Part shown: positions 41,383 through 53,402 of the stretch, one piece after another
Numbering within the stretch: position 1 is the stretch's first letter
Layout of the letters: every line of letters begins with the position of its first letter
Assembly (NCBI GenBank): GCA_016630955.3
Contig: CM049987.1
Coordinates: forward strand, 682,001-746,000
From: Didymella arachidicola
Taxonomy: Eukaryota > Ascomycota > Dothideomycetes > Pleosporales > Didymellaceae
DNA: 64,000 nucleotides
Direction of reading: 5' to 3'
The notes under the pieces: model-generated
The model's database searches: none
The model's input: the letters and a program-made list of their open reading frames with translations, nothing else
Told to the model about the DNA's origin: nothing
Translations under genes and position numbers: made by a program

Positions 41383-41982
41383 TTCGGTAGAGGGCGCCTT
41401 GCGCAGTTACAACGACTACCAGAACTGTATTGATGGTAGTTGGAGTTGGTGTTGATTCCCCGTAGTGCAGGCAAGAGCATCATGTTGATGACGTAGACGC
41501 GCTTGCAGTCGCATCCCCCACGCGTTCATCTCGACCCTGCTCTTATCCTAACCCGCCCACCATTCAACACATTGTTGCGTGACATTTCGTCTCATTGAAT
41601 GACAGTGTATCTTGATCCAAAACAATACAGTGCACGAAGCGTAGGCTTCGTCTAGAAGCTTGCGCAGCTCAGGAGGCATGCTCCTTTCCAAACCCAGGAC
41701 TCATCCACAAGACACTCGATCCTCCAGCCTCAGCTATAGTATGGGAGGCGTCAATGAGTTAAGCTGTGAGCCTTTTCGATCGCCGAACAAGAATCGACCC
41801 TCACGCTGCACCAGCAATACCCAGTAACATGCAGTGCGACTGCGCCACGAGGCTGTGGTGCATGCAGGCCCAGCGCTAGGGCTCGATAAAGCCTGAGCTC
41901 CCCTTCCAAGAGATCGAATCGCGCATGGAATCCCTACCTCAATCAAATCGACTTTCACTCTCGTCGCCATATTACGTCCGAG
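41383..41982. other. Gap between divergent SAC and HET genes
   Basis: Contains both promoters. Nothing else recognised. Confidence 0.45.
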
Positions 41983-43605
41983 ATGCGGCTGCTGAACGTC
42001 TATACGTTGCGCTTGCATACCTTCCACGGCGATCGAATCCCGCCTTATACTATATTGTCCCACACATGGGTTGAGGACTACGAAGAAGTTACGTTCACTC
42101 GATTCCAAAAGATCCATCCGCTTTGGGGATGGCGTAGTTTAGCAGGTGCAGGCAAGATTGATCTCTTGTGCCAACAGACAGCCCAAGATGGTTATGATTG
42201 GGCGTGGATGGACACTTGCTGCATTGACAAGACGAACAACGTGGAGCTCTCAGAGGCCATCAATTCCATGTTTTGCTGGTACCGAAGAGCTCAAGTGCGT
42301 TACGTGTGCCTTGTCGACGTCGATATCCAAGAAATCGACAGCGACATACTTGCGAGCCGATGGTGGAGCCGCGCATAGACGTTGCAGGAGCTTGTCGCTC
42401 CTCCAGAAGTACGATTCTACGATACACAGTGGCGACCAGTCGGCTCGAAGACTGATCATGCCGAAAGCATCGCCGAAAGCAAACTGATAGACGTCCAGAC
42501 ACTGCGCAACGCAGACTCCATGCATACCCGCAGTGTCGCGTAACGCATGTCATGGGCAGCCCATCGACAAGCGACGCGTGAGGAGGACCCTGCGTACTCA
42601 TTGTTCGGGCTCTTCAATATCAACATGACAATGCAGTACGGCGAAGGCGAACGAGCGTTTCTGCGTCTCCAAAAAGAGATCACCAAGGCGACCGACGATA
42701 TGTCAATATTCGCGTGGGGTTTGAGCTCTCAGCCAGTTGATCGCCTCTACATCATTTCGGCTCAGGCGGGTTCTGAAGTTCAATCGAAAACTGGCAGCGC
42801 GATGTATCAAGTCGGTAGCGGCGGCATTGCTACTCATGGGCTGTACGCACTCCGTCCGAGCGAATTTTCTTGCAGTCATAGCGTTATTCACCTGGCTCAC
42901 TACGTTAACGGATTGGGAGTTGAGGAGAAGCACGGGCACCAAGTCCTAGACACGTTCATGCTCTCTTTTTCTGGCTTTGGCAAAGCCAAGGAGGACAAGT
43001 GGGTGCTAGCTCTACTTCCGTGCGTATTGAAAAACGATCCTCATTCTTTGATTGGTATACTGCTCCGAAGATGGCACCACGACCGGAGACGCACCATACG
43101 ATACTCTTTTGTGCCAAACATCTATAGCTGTCTGGTCCCCAGTGCGCAGGTCCGCGCAGCTGATCAACGAGAACTCAAAATCGACACCGAGATAACGAAC
43201 AAGCTGTTCTGGCACTCCCTCGATGATGTGTCACTGATTGTTGAACTTGACAACATCGAAGCCTACCCGTTTGACGTTGTTGAAGGGACGCATTGGCAAA
43301 GAAGTGACCGTAATCAGTACCAATTCATAAGTTCCGATGCCTCGCGCTGTTTATCTACACTTCTTCGCTTCCACAAGCAAGGCTCACCACTTGCCATATT
43401 TCTTCTTTTTTCCGTCCATGGAAAGGAGAGGAGCGTCACAGGCGTAACGGAGCCAGGAGCTACTGGTCCGCTGATTCTTGCGCTACCAGCGTCTGCTCAA
43501 CACACCCTGGAAATCATACAGACGGTTTTGCAGTCATCAGACAAATGCGTATCAACTTCGCCCCGACCTCTGTGTGGATCACCATGTGGTCACGACCGAT
43601 TGTAA
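41983..43605 (+). pseudogene. HET-domain (heterokaryon incompatibility) protein with two in-frame stops
   Basis: One frame of 540 codons with TAG at 42376-42378 and TAA at 42541-42543. The HET domain is plain: MRLLNVYTLRL start, YTILSHTW, then WAWMDTCCIDK and SRWWSRA, followed after the first stop by TLQELVAPPEVRFYD, and after the second by RMSWAAHRQATREEDPAYSLFGLF and YGEGERAFLRLQKEI. Family members have Trp at the first stop (W-TLQEL) and Gln at the second (A-Q-RMSWAA); TGG to TAG and CAA to TAA are both RIP-type. The C-terminal 300 residues are open with no recognised domain. HET proteins trigger cell death on non-self fusion; this copy is most likely dead. Confidence 0.88.
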
Positions 43606-44844
43606 ACCACCATTGCGCTTAAAGCAGTCTTCAACCAAATTGTAATCAAACTGACTCTCGGCATGTTAGTGGGAGGCACCACATCTCCGAGCCATGAGGC
43701 ACTATGTATGAAACGTGAAGAGCGGTTCACTGTAGGAGCATCAGGGCAGATAGATCAGCCACGCAGAAAGTGAGGTCTCATGACTTGGACCAATTGAGGA
43801 CGCTCTGATACACGACGCCCTAGGGTTTCTCTTAGCGCGCATGCTGTCGTTGGGAAAACCTGATTCGTCGTCTGTTCGCCACCAGTCCTTGTGGCAACAT
43901 CTGGATGCGAGGCAATCATAGAGACGTTGAACTATTGATTAGTGCAATGACATGACTATCTAGATAGCTTACAGAAATAGAGTCTGATGAAATGGCATGA
44001 CAGTATCAGAAAAGTGGCGTAATCAAAAACGCAGCTCCTCGGGCTTTCAAAGCAACAGGACTATCTAGTTTAGGTATGTCGCACTAGTGCTTTACCCTTC
44101 TTCTTCTCTTTCTTGACGGCGACGCATTATCCGCGCGAGCTTCGAGTGTATATTAAGTAAGCACTGCTCGAAGAGCGCACTCATCGATCAGCGACCCGAA
44201 CATGATTCGTGCAAGATCTGATCAGCCATGACGGCTTGCTCGAACGCATGGGTGGTCCTGAATACTGATGGTCTCTACGGCACTTTCACAGGCTTCCGGG
44301 CAACCTGCAAAGAAAGCATCAACGCAGACACCAGAATTATTCCGTGCACCTTCACCTTCGATGCGGAGCCCGACACAGACAAAGGTGTTGCAAGAAAAAG
44401 CCAGTATGACATAGCAGGAAAGTATAAAGAATGGATTGTGAGACTATTATATCGATGCTCGCGGGGATAGATCGAGATAGAGTCTGCCTTGGACAGAGTG
44501 CAGGCGCTATCGAGACCCTGCGATATGCATAGCCTCGAGTCGTTTCCCCGCAATATAGATGCCGCAAAAAAGCCGTGCATTGCAAATAACTGTACATCAT
44601 CGTTCGTGATATATGTCTTAGAATGATAAGTAGAGGCTCGGATTCAGCACCTGACGATTTGTCGCGTGCCTAAAAGCAAAACGCCACCCGGTCATCAGAT
44701 CGCTGCACCAAGCAGGTCAGATGGGTATCATGACTTTTCCGTGCCACCCAACGCCATCAGTGCATGACTTCCCGCAAGGAAACAGAGAACGCCAAACTCA
44801 TTCCAACGTATTCGAGGCACTGTAAACGTAAGTGGTTGATGTGG
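43606..44844. other. Intergenic, no supported gene
   Basis: One 80-codon ORF (44228-44470, plus strand, MTACSNAWVVLN start) has no known domain and is left as unconfirmed. The rest shows nothing. Confidence 0.4.
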
Positions 44845-45918
44845 CTAGAAGCCCGGCTTCCGGTGCAGATCCTTAGACTGCCTATCGAGTCTGCGGTTGA
44901 CACTACCTAGCACGACCTTCATAATCAACTTAGCGACAACGTAGATCTAGGTGCTGTAAACCGTACCTTCATAATACCCGCGCCCGTAAGCTCCGTATCG
45001 TCGTCAGCGGTGAACGGAACCGTATCGACGATATCCCTGAGCTCGTCATCGCCCGAGGCCTCGCGGAGACCGTCATCGAGCTGCTTGAGCGCCTCTCTTG
45101 CGCCAGCCTCTTTGCCAACTTGAAAGAACTGAATACCGACCTGCCACGCCGGCGCATCGAGCTTATCGAGCTTCTTTGCGCATGCGATAATGGGGGCTTC
45201 GACGTCGTCTGATGGCTCGCCATCCGTGATGACGATGACATTGATGGGCTTAGTGGTCTCGGGATTCTTCTCGTAGCGTTGGAGGTATGGCTTGAGAATC
45301 TTCTGGAGACGTTGGCCTGTGGGTGTTGCGCCACTCGGTCGCACAGTCTGGAAGATCTCAATAACTGTGCTAGCGGTTGTGACGTTCCCGTAGAAAGAAT
45401 CCGGGTGGTTCAAAAAATAAATATCAATGCCGTCAGCGTCACGCTCTGTGCAGATAGGCGTGATGGTTTCGAGAGCCTTGCCGGTTTCACGCCAGGAACG
45501 CCCCGCCATAGACCCAGAGTCGTCGATCAAGAAGATAGTGTCAAAGGACTTCAAGAATGCATACTGATCGTCTGCAGTAGAAGCTGAGCTAGCCATATTC
45601 GTTGTGGGTCGTGCGACCTGTACTGGACCTGGGCTATAAGCTGGCGGCGCGTCCCCTGGGTTCGTGAAAGGATTTGTACTGGCGCTGTCTGCTTGATGTC
45701 AATACGAGTCGTTGAGGCGTACATCAGGTAGGAGCGACTGGCTGCAGCTTACTGGGTCGACGTGTCGCCGGCGATGCTGACAAGTACGAGTTGCTAGCAG
45801 GCGGGGGTGCGAGACCTGAGCTTCCAGACCCCACGCTTTTGAAGGAGTGAACAGCCGCTGTATTAGACAGCGGGTTCGACGATCGTCGCGAAAGTTTCTT
45901 CTTGAGGCCGCTGAACAT
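44845..45918 (-). CDS. von Willebrand factor A domain protein
   Basis: Three exons, 45918-45753, 45688-44967 and 44916-44845, with introns of 64 and 50 bp, give 319 residues. The start at 45918 (MFSGLKKKLSRRSS) is preferred over an in-frame upstream ATG, because this basic, Ser-rich opening is usual in fungal homologues. The vWA domain (about residues 110-300) carries a perfect MIDAS motif DDSGSMAGRS, which binds a divalent metal, and a VIVITDGEPSD strand. The last exon adds KVVLGSVNRRLDRQ. No signal peptide, so intracellular. The partner or function is not known to me. Confidence 0.88.
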
Positions 45919-46908
45919 TTCAAGGGCGGATGGTTGAATTCTACTAGGAAGCCGGAGATTGTTGCAGTAGACGTCGTGAGTTGAGAGGCGTGTACCGGAG
46001 TGCATTGGAGAAGAGGAAAACAGTAAGCGGCTCATGCACTTGCAGCAGAGACAATCAGCGCGGGGCTAGATGCAAATCAGGGTCCCTATGCAAGAGCTAT
46101 GAGGTAACTTGCGCTTGCTGCAACATTTCGTTTGGTAGTGACAACCGCATCTCAAGGCTCACAGTTGTCTTATAGTGGAGGCACCGTGTTGGTCCGACAG
46201 TCGCCTCTGCCTTGGAGTCAGCCGAAGACGCCACGACTATTATTCTTGCGCTGCCGCCTCAGTGGCACATGCATCTACATAGTAGTGAAGAATGTCCGTA
46301 AGCGATGCTTTCCAAAGAAGCCGTACATGCTTTCTGGAAATTGTCAGACTGGCACGGCAGCCTTCAGGGCGGAGTGGTGAGGCGCAGTGAGCTAGGACAT
46401 CCGCACAGCCGTTTGGCGGGCTGTGCGCAACATGTGACCGTTGAACTATCTTCGACTCATTTGCAAGCGTCGACGCTAAGTCAGCTGTGCAGCGTATCAT
46501 GACAACTTTTAACGCAAGCTGAACAAGGATCTTTTGCCGATGAACGATTTCACTCTGCAGGCGAACACATGCTTTGGAGGAGGATCTTTGGCTCAGAAAT
46601 TTTGCTACAGCATTATCGCTTCAATTGTAGGGTCTGATCGGAGAAACGAGGGCCATTCTTCGTATGGCGTAGAATAGCTTAAAAGACTTACAAGGATCAA
46701 GCAGGTTTTGTCCAAGAAGTCTGCTGTTCTATGTGGTATCACTACTGAGGCTCCTTGATTGCTGATTTGCGCGCCTCAAGCCTTAGGCATCATCCACCAG
46801 TCTGACATTGTCCTCAGCCCTACAGCGGTGTGAAATAATAGCCTAGTGCTGCCCTCAAAGCCGGGGTGACGTTGAAATAAGCTCAATTGTGCGGCTACGT
46901 GACCGAAA
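45919..46908. other. Intergenic, nothing recognised
   Basis: Promoter side of the vWA gene and 3-prime flank of the BTB-like gene. Small ORFs only. Confidence 0.45.
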
Positions 46909-48264
46909 TTACCTCCTGCCTCCTGTAATTCGTGGGTCCAGGCTCAGGCTCATGTTTGCCCAGCCAAGTGCAGGGCTATTGATCTGACCATCTGTCCAGT
47001 TCCTCTCAACCGCCATGAACAAATCTCTCACTGCGAGATGCCTGCCCAGGCATCCTGACTGTCCGCTTGGCTGCCTTTTGGCTGAGCCATTAGTAGCTGC
47101 TGTGCGATTCGTCTGCAGATGACGAGGGACTGACCAAAGCACGGGACGCTTTGTACGACTCCAGGCGTACTCCGAGCGATACTGCGCCCAGCAGTCGCCG
47201 CATATGCCGATGTCTGAATTGCCCGTACTCAAGCTAAGATGGTCCTGCAGCATGTCGAGTAGAGGCATCAGCCGTACACGAAGACCACAGTGAGCGTGAT
47301 TGCTGTCGACTTGGTAGCTTGAGGTCTGACGAAGTGTCGAAAGCAGACGCTCAATGTCTCCTTGGTAGTAGGTAGGTTCGGTGTTGTCGTATACCTTGCC
47401 TTGCAAGCGCAGCGTGTCGATCTTAGTGAAGAAGCGAATCATCTCGCCCAGCTGAAATGAATCACACTGAAGAGAGGTGTCGTAACCCAATTTGCACTGC
47501 CGATCACCAGACGTGTATAGCCGAAGGAAATGCGCCTGGAGAGAATTGATGGTCTCCAGAATGTGCTCCCTTCGCTGAATCATCTCATCTTCAACGCCAT
47601 TCGGTATATCCCACCACAAAGCCTTTGTATGATCCTCAACGGCATCTAGCTGCCATTGTGCCGAGTCGCGAATAATCAGGTGCTTCGAGTAGCGAGTCAC
47701 CCATAGTGGGTGGTCGAGGAGCAGGCCAATCAGGAGCTTCTGTCGTGCTCGCTCTTCGGTCAGGGCTTGACTCGCTCGTCCCTTGGACTTGGTATCCGTC
47801 ACCTGCAAAAACTTCCTGCGTTGCACGTACTTTGCAACACATTCGACTGCATCGAAGCGGTCAGCGACAACAGCCAAGTTGGCAATGTTGGCAACTGGTG
47901 GATTGGGAACGGCAAGGTCGAGGCCATGGATGGCGCGGAGGAAGTCCGCAACCAACTTACGAATCGAAGATGCCTTCGATATGGCGATGCGACCGGCGTT
48001 TACGATCGAAATTCGAGGAAGGCTTTCTGCAGGTGTCTCTTCAAGGCTCGCGTGCCCCGCAAGGTTAAGACTCTTGAGGGCTGCAGCCAATCTCTGACCT
48101 TCACTGAAACGTTCACTCAGGAGATTATCAAAGTACCTTGAGTTTTGCCGCAAGGTCATCGATTCGACTCTGTACGAGTACTGCTGGCTGCCCTCCTCTT
48201 GTGACACGTCGAGGATGAGATCGCCACTCAGGGCAATGACCAGCAGGCCATCCTCGTCAGGCAT
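46909..48264 (-). CDS. Fungal BTB/POZ-like protein, 451 aa
   Basis: Single exon from the ATG at 48264. The opening (LSGDLILDVSQEE, then MTLRQNSRYFDNLLSERFSEGQ) is the divergent BTB fold found in large fungal families; it is interrupted by an Ala/Ser-rich stretch and continues with KLVADFLRAIHG and VAKYVQRRKF. The rest, with LGYDTSLQCDSFQLGEMIRFF and two or three conserved-looking Cys pairs (CGDCWAQY), has no known domain. BTB folds mediate dimerisation or cullin binding; the actual role is unknown. Confidence 0.78.
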   Translation of the reverse strand: MPDEDGLLVIALSGDLILDVSQEEGSQQYSYRVESMTLRQNSRYFDNLLSERFSEGQRLAAALKSLNLAGHASLEETPAESLPRISIVNAGRIAISKASSIRKLVADFLRAIHGLDLAVPNPPVANIANLAVVADRFDAVECVAKYVQRRKFLQVTDTKSKGRASQALTEERARQKLLIGLLLDHPLWVTRYSKHLIIRDSAQWQLDAVEDHTKALWWDIPNGVEDEMIQRREHILETINSLQAHFLRLYTSGDRQCKLGYDTSLQCDSFQLGEMIRFFTKIDTLRLQGKVYDNTEPTYYQGDIERLLSTLRQTSSYQVDSNHAHCGLRVRLMPLLDMLQDHLSLSTGNSDIGICGDCWAQYRSEYAWSRTKRPVLWSVPRHLQTNRTAATNGSAKRQPSGQSGCLGRHLAVRDLFMAVERNWTDGQINSPALGWANMSLSLDPRITGGRR

Positions 48265-50265
48265 AGCGTTGTTTGGTATTTAAGGAGAGGGATATCAAGG
48301 CGTGTTCGCTCATGGATAGGGCCAAAACATCGTGCAGTGACTAGTCAGCGATATGCGGTGTGGGTGTAGATGTGTGGTAGAAATGTTGGACATGGCGTCA
48401 CAGCCTCGTTGGGCTGATCGACTCAGCCTAACGCGAGAGCCAATCAGATTTTGGTGGGGCTCCGCACACCGCACCAAGACATCTTCCGGCGAGCACAGCA
48501 TTCTGCTGCTACTAGATAAATGTTTCCGTCTCGAAGCTTCACGTGATATAACTGCATAGATCTATCTGCGCTTGTAGGATCTACCCAGGTACTACTTAAA
48601 ACCCAGCAGCAGCACTGTCAGCTTCCCAAGGTTGTGAGCCTACGCAAGGACCTCCGCGGTGTGTAAGTCTGAACGAGCATTGCTCTATAAGGCCTTTGAT
48701 GCAAAATGACCTTGCTGTTTCGTCTAGTACCAGCCTATGAGGAACAAACCGCTAAGATATTAATCTGCTTGGTAGACCACAGAGGTTCTGAACTCTTCCA
48801 TTTCCAAGTCGTGACAGAAGCCACGCATGTTACAGCTGTCTGCAGCACATTACTTGGATCTACAGATACACCCCCATTGTTGTGTTGCCAGCTTGCGGCA
48901 GATAATTTGCGTTGATCAGTCTGAGTTGTAGAATATTGTAGGTTGACCCTCTCTAGCCCAGAGGTAGTCAGATTGCTGGCAGCAGAGGGGTCAGTCAACG
49001 AGTGTTTGTGTCTCATTTTCTTTACCATCAACCGTTTTTACAATTTAAGATTGATTCCAGTAACTGCGATTTTACTGATCGTTTAGTATATATCCTTGCA
49101 CGAGCCACGGATGGCATCTCCATAGGCTCGTCAACAATAGTGCGCGACCACTCCTCACCACGTCGAACTCGCACTCCAGGATCATACAGTGCATATTTAA
49201 TAGCTTGGAAGGTCACATGACATTCGTTCACTGGATTATACAGTCGAGGCTTGACCCATCTTTCTTCGGTATCAATCTCTCGATTTCTTTCAATCCACTG
49301 AAAAGCATACACCATTCCCTTCCACTAATACGCGAGATTCGCGAATTCGTGTACACCATGTACGTCACAATCTCTGGTGAAAATGCGTATGATGCGAGAT
49401 ACTGCCCACGCGTCGTGGGTAACGTGCCACCGTCCTACATACAATGACAACATCGTTTGACGAAGTTTTTTCCTCTTCCTTACCTTAGTGTTACACATAT
49501 GGGCATTCGACAGCAGAAATTGGTGCAAAAGAGCCATGTTGACAGTTGTAAGGCAAGGACTATTGTGCACCTAATACCGCGGGAAGCTGCAGGCGCAGAT
49601 TTCGTAAAACTTCAAGAATGGTCTTGAACGAGGGAATCCGAATCTCGAGAGCCATAGCCTTCGACCTCCGTGAGATCTCGATAGACCAGCTGATGCGGGC
49701 GTCGCTCAGGGGACTGCGCGCGCAAGTGCCTCATTCCATTTTCCGCCTGCCGCAGTGCTGCTGCACAACACGATATAATCATCACAGCCGATAGGAGCTC
49801 ACCGCGCTGTTTGGTATACTTCGCGTTTGTGTTCATCGCTGCGGTGGTCTGTCGAAGCAAAGGCACGATAAACGACCGAGGTGGCGATGCTGCTGCACGC
49901 GCTGCCGTTTCAGGCTGCCTTTTTCGGGCAGTGCAAGGCACCTGTTTATTGACATCGTATCTGCGCATCTATCTACCTCACATCACCTGCATCTCTCCTG
50001 TACTTCCGTCAGCTCTCTGTACATCATTAAGCACACCATAAATCATCCTGAGTCAACGTCATCCATTGCTCGGTCTTGGAGACTTGCCCTACCGGACATC
50101 CAGGCGGCAACTCGTCGAACGGACATCACCGGCGGTGTCCACACAATTCTCCGCACCGAGGAGCCACATTATTGAATCCGCATTCTCGGAGCATAGCAGC
50201 GCAGTAACGTATACTGTGCCGGACCTCCTGGCAAAGTCCGAAATTGGATTCTGATCATTGTCAAT
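48265..50265. other. 2-kb intergenic stretch, no confirmed gene
   Basis: Two ORFs deserve mention without support: 49315-49028 (minus, 95 codons, MVYAFQWIERNREID) and 49968-49612 (minus, 118 codons). Neither has a domain or signal peptide. The 3-prime part includes the promoter of the F-box-like gene. Confidence 0.4.
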
Positions 50266-51294
50266 ATGGATGAGAAGGTACACGCCAGCCAGCTTTGGAC
50301 TGCGAGCAAGGTCAGACTCGGAGCTGGACTGGACTCCATATGCCATACCGATTTCCCATTAGTATTTGTCATCAGTATCTTTCTTCCAACCTTCATTCTC
50401 TTTCTTGACGTCCTCCATCGCCTGTTTTCCCGAGCCCTCCGGCGGTTACGAAACATGCAGGAAGCCAACACCAAACCGTTTCCATTCGAGTCCCTTCCGC
50501 AGGAGCTGCGCGATATGGTCTATAAAAACCTCCTAGATGATGACCCCTACCCCACTACAGCCACGACCGAGCCTGCGGCATCCTTTAATGGTATGCTCAC
50601 AAGTCTCTGGGGGGCCGCAACCAACACCCGATCTTCGCAAACACGTAAACCTAGTAATTGGATCTTCCTCGCCAACAAACAGATCTACACAGAGTACATG
50701 GACATGCACTGCAAGCACTCACTCCTCAACCTCACCGTCTCGCCATCCAACTACCAACTCAGTGACAAGGATACACGAATCTGGTCCATCGCCCCTTCAA
50801 TACTGAGTCAAGTCAGAAACGCTCACCTCGAAATCATAACCACCAGCGCCATGCTTGGCTGCACCGACCCACGCGCCATGACATCCTCATCCTGGACGCT
50901 AGCAGCGCAGATCCGGTCCTCGCTCAGCAAAATGACGTCGTGTACGCATCTCACACTCGAGTCCAAAGCCATCGGCGATCCGCTGTGGAATCCGCTGTGG
51001 ATATGGTATCACTCTTCTCAATCGTTCAAAAACATCGGTACGGAACTGAGCGATGTTAAAGAAGGGCCCAAGCTGGATAAGCTGACGTTTAGTCTGGACA
51101 CGTGGAGTCCCGGGGAGAATTATTTGCAGAGAGATAATGAGAATAAGGGGGTCTGGACGTGGTATTGTATGGAAGGGCATAGTGTGGGCGTGGATGGTGG
51201 GGTGGAACAGACGGTGAGGGAATTTTGTGGGATGCTGTATAGAGAGTGTAGAAGTTGTCGGCCTGCAGAGGAGGGCGAGGAGGGGGAAGAGTGA
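50266..51294 (+). CDS. F-box-like protein with N-terminal membrane segment
   Basis: Single exon of 342 residues. Residues about 30-50 (FPLVFVISIFLPTFILFLDVL) form one strong hydrophobic helix. Residues about 72-90 read FPFESLPQELRDMVYKNLL, the short F-box-like motif of many fungal proteins of this size, which are usually annotated only as hypothetical. The remainder has WIFLANKQIYTEY, a common sequel in these families, and an acidic end (EEGEEGEE). An F-box would link to SCF ubiquitin ligase, but membrane F-box proteins are unusual and the motif is weak. Confidence 0.72.
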   Translation: MDEKVHASQLWTASKVRLGAGLDSICHTDFPLVFVISIFLPTFILFLDVLHRLFSRALRRLRNMQEANTKPFPFESLPQELRDMVYKNLLDDDPYPTTATTEPAASFNGMLTSLWGAATNTRSSQTRKPSNWIFLANKQIYTEYMDMHCKHSLLNLTVSPSNYQLSDKDTRIWSIAPSILSQVRNAHLEIITTSAMLGCTDPRAMTSSSWTLAAQIRSSLSKMTSCTHLTLESKAIGDPLWNPLWIWYHSSQSFKNIGTELSDVKEGPKLDKLTFSLDTWSPGENYLQRDNENKGVWTWYCMEGHSVGVDGGVEQTVREFCGMLYRECRSCRPAEEGEEGEE

Positions 51295-51473
51295 CTCCCT
51301 GAGTCGAATGCTTGGGTTGAAGCGTTGCTCAGACGATATGAGATTCTTGAGGTTGTTGGCGTGTAGATTGCTGCCGGACAGCTGGATAATTTGTCTCATT
51401 ATTACCTGCATTCGAGGCGTTCTGCCGCTGTATAACACCTAATACCAACTTTGGCTTATCTGTTCTCAAAACC

Positions 51474-52051
51474 CTATTTCGTCCCATTTTGCTCAACAAG
51501 CATCTCCTTCGCCGGCATCGTCGCAAACCGGGCCATGACTTCCAAGTTCTTCTCCTTGCTCATTTTTTCATCGCTCTTGCTCACCTCTGCCAATATTTTG
51601 AAGTAGTCGATATAAAATGCTGGTGTAAAGGTGTTGAAAAACTTCGCTTCTTCATTCGTGGGGTTTGAAAACGTGTGTGGTGCTCGTATGGGTACTGTGA
51701 CATAGTCGCCCACTTTCGCGTCGACGTGTGTATTGTCTGGTGTGTGGAAGCGCACCGTGCCTTGCGTGACTAGGAAAGTCTCGTCGTGCATCTCGTGCCA
51801 ATGTGCAGGTGGGCCGGCAGTGTTGGGAGGGATAGTGAATTCGGCGCTTCCAATGCGGTTGTCTGGTGTCGTTAGCTTGGGCAGAGGGATGAGTTTGACC
51901 TGTCGACTGTACCTGTTCGCGACCCGTCTTCCATGATCCGACATGTAATATGACCCAGCTTGAGAATCTCGCCTTCCTTCGCGGAAACGAAGTTGATCGG
52001 CCTGTGCGGCATCTTCATATTGGCGAGTGCCTGCCGAGCTTCGTCGTCCAT
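51474..52051 (-). CDS. Cupin-domain protein, 175 aa
   Basis: Exons 52051-51913 and 51862-51474 around a 50-bp intron (branch GCTAACG, phase 1). The cupin motif 1 HWHEMHDETFLVTQG and motif 2 His in RAPHTFSNP supply a metal site (His, His, Glu, His). The small one-domain form is typical of fungal dioxygenase- or isomerase-like cupins of secondary metabolism or detoxification; the substrate is unknown. No signal peptide. It is divergent from the UCH gene across 0.6 kb. Confidence 0.88.
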
Positions 52052-52670
52052 TGTAGTGGTTACGTGGCCGTTGTTTCTAGTTGTGAGATCGTAGTACAGT
52101 ATATATCTGAGTGAGGAGAGAAGGATGAGAGAGCGAGATGAGGACTAAGACCGAGGCTGCATATTGTACGCTTATGTACATGAGCTAAAGCTCAGCTACG
52201 CATGTGGAGAGCCGGTGGTGCTACCGGGCTTCGAGGCGGCTGCATTGTCCTCAGACATGGTCTAGAGACTGAGTTGGCTATTGTACCAGTCGTAAAAATC
52301 AAGAAGGTCTTTTAATCTCAGGTTGCAATTTGTGGCAGCACGGGCGGGAAGCACTGCGATAAAACTATGAAAAGAAGCCGCAGGGTATGGGTGAGTGAAT
52401 GCCCCACTGCGGGAGCTACCCCGCGCTAACGAACCATCTTGCCGGGTTGCTGCTGCCCATCAAAACTTCGAGACGTTGACAAAGGCGCGCCCTGCTGCCT
52501 GTCATTGAACAGCACGCCTGAAGAACGCGCTCAAGCTCCTGAGCTCGTACAATATCATATTATCATCACGACTGACCCCGCCAGCACTGACACATCAAGC
52601 CCCATCGATATTACGCGTATCCTTTCCGATCGACAACAGGCCGTCTTGGAGACCGCATTACCTGTCCAAC
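52052..52670. promoter_or_regulatory. Divergent promoter region, cupin and UCH genes, with a 20-codon upstream ORF
   Basis: On the minus strand 52258-52196 is a complete 20-codon ORF (MSEDNAAASKPGSTTGSPHA) before the cupin start; it could be a translated upstream ORF of that mRNA. CT-rich runs lie on both sides. No defined operator. Confidence 0.35.
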
Positions 52671-53402
52671 ATGCCAAAGAAGATGTTTACCGTTCTGGAA
52701 AACAATCCAGAGGTCATGAATCACCTAGCGAAAGCTCTCGGCATGGACCACAAGCTCTCCTTCTACGACGTCTTCTCGCTCACCGACCCCGACCTGCTCG
52801 CCTTTATACCGCGCCCAGTGTACGCGCTCCTCGTAATCATCCCACTCACGCCGACCTGGGAGGAAGCTCGAACCGCCGAAGATGCGAACAAGAGTGATTA
52901 CACGGGCAAAGGCGAGGACGAGCCGGTTATCTGGTTCAAGCAGACAATCGGAAATGCGTGTGGAAGTATTGGGCTGGTGCATAGCTTGCTGAACAGTGGG
53001 GCGAGTGACCATATCAAGATTGGCTCTACGCTTGATCGAATACGCAAGGATGCGCTGCCGAAAGGTATGGTGGAGCGTGCGCAGGTGCTGTATGACTCAG
53101 AAGAGTTTGAGAAGGCGCATGCTGAGGCTGCGAAGCTGGGGGATACGGAGGCTCCTGCGACTACAGATGAATATCATCTTGGACAGCACTTTGTTTCGTT
53201 TGTCAAGGCGAAGGACGGACATTTGTGGGAGCTGGAGGGCGGCCGTAAGGGTCCTCTGGATCGTGGGGCGTTGAAGGACGATGAGGATGTGCTCAGCCCT
53301 GCGGCGCTGGAGATGGGCTTGGGCAGGCTCATGCGTATCGAGAGTCAGAAGGGCGGGGATCTGCGATTCTCCGCGATTGCGCTGGCCCAATCTTTGGCCT
53401 GA
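52671..53402 (+). CDS. yuh1: Ubiquitin C-terminal hydrolase, UCH family (peptidase C12)
   Basis: Single exon, 243 residues. The catalytic Cys is in QTIGNACGSIGLVH (about residue 94), the His in GQHFVSFV and the Asp in GHLWELEGGRKGP; all are in place, with the oxyanion Gln. The N-terminus (FTVLENNPEVMNHLAKALG) and length match yeast Yuh1 and UCH-L1/L3 rather than the longer UCH37. The enzyme removes small adducts and extensions from ubiquitin or Nedd8/Rub1 in the cytosol. The ATG at 52671 is chosen because upstream codons in this frame lack an ATG and the family begins here. Confidence 0.93.
   Translation: MPKKMFTVLENNPEVMNHLAKALGMDHKLSFYDVFSLTDPDLLAFIPRPVYALLVIIPLTPTWEEARTAEDANKSDYTGKGEDEPVIWFKQTIGNACGSIGLVHSLLNSGASDHIKIGSTLDRIRKDALPKGMVERAQVLYDSEEFEKAHAEAAKLGDTEAPATTDEYHLGQHFVSFVKAKDGHLWELEGGRKGPLDRGALKDDEDVLSPAALEMGLGRLMRIESQKGGDLRFSAIALAQSLA

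Noticed and set aside
49028..49315. 95-codon minus-strand ORF with an ATG
   Set aside because: No recognisable family or context; left as unconfirmed within the intergenic entry.
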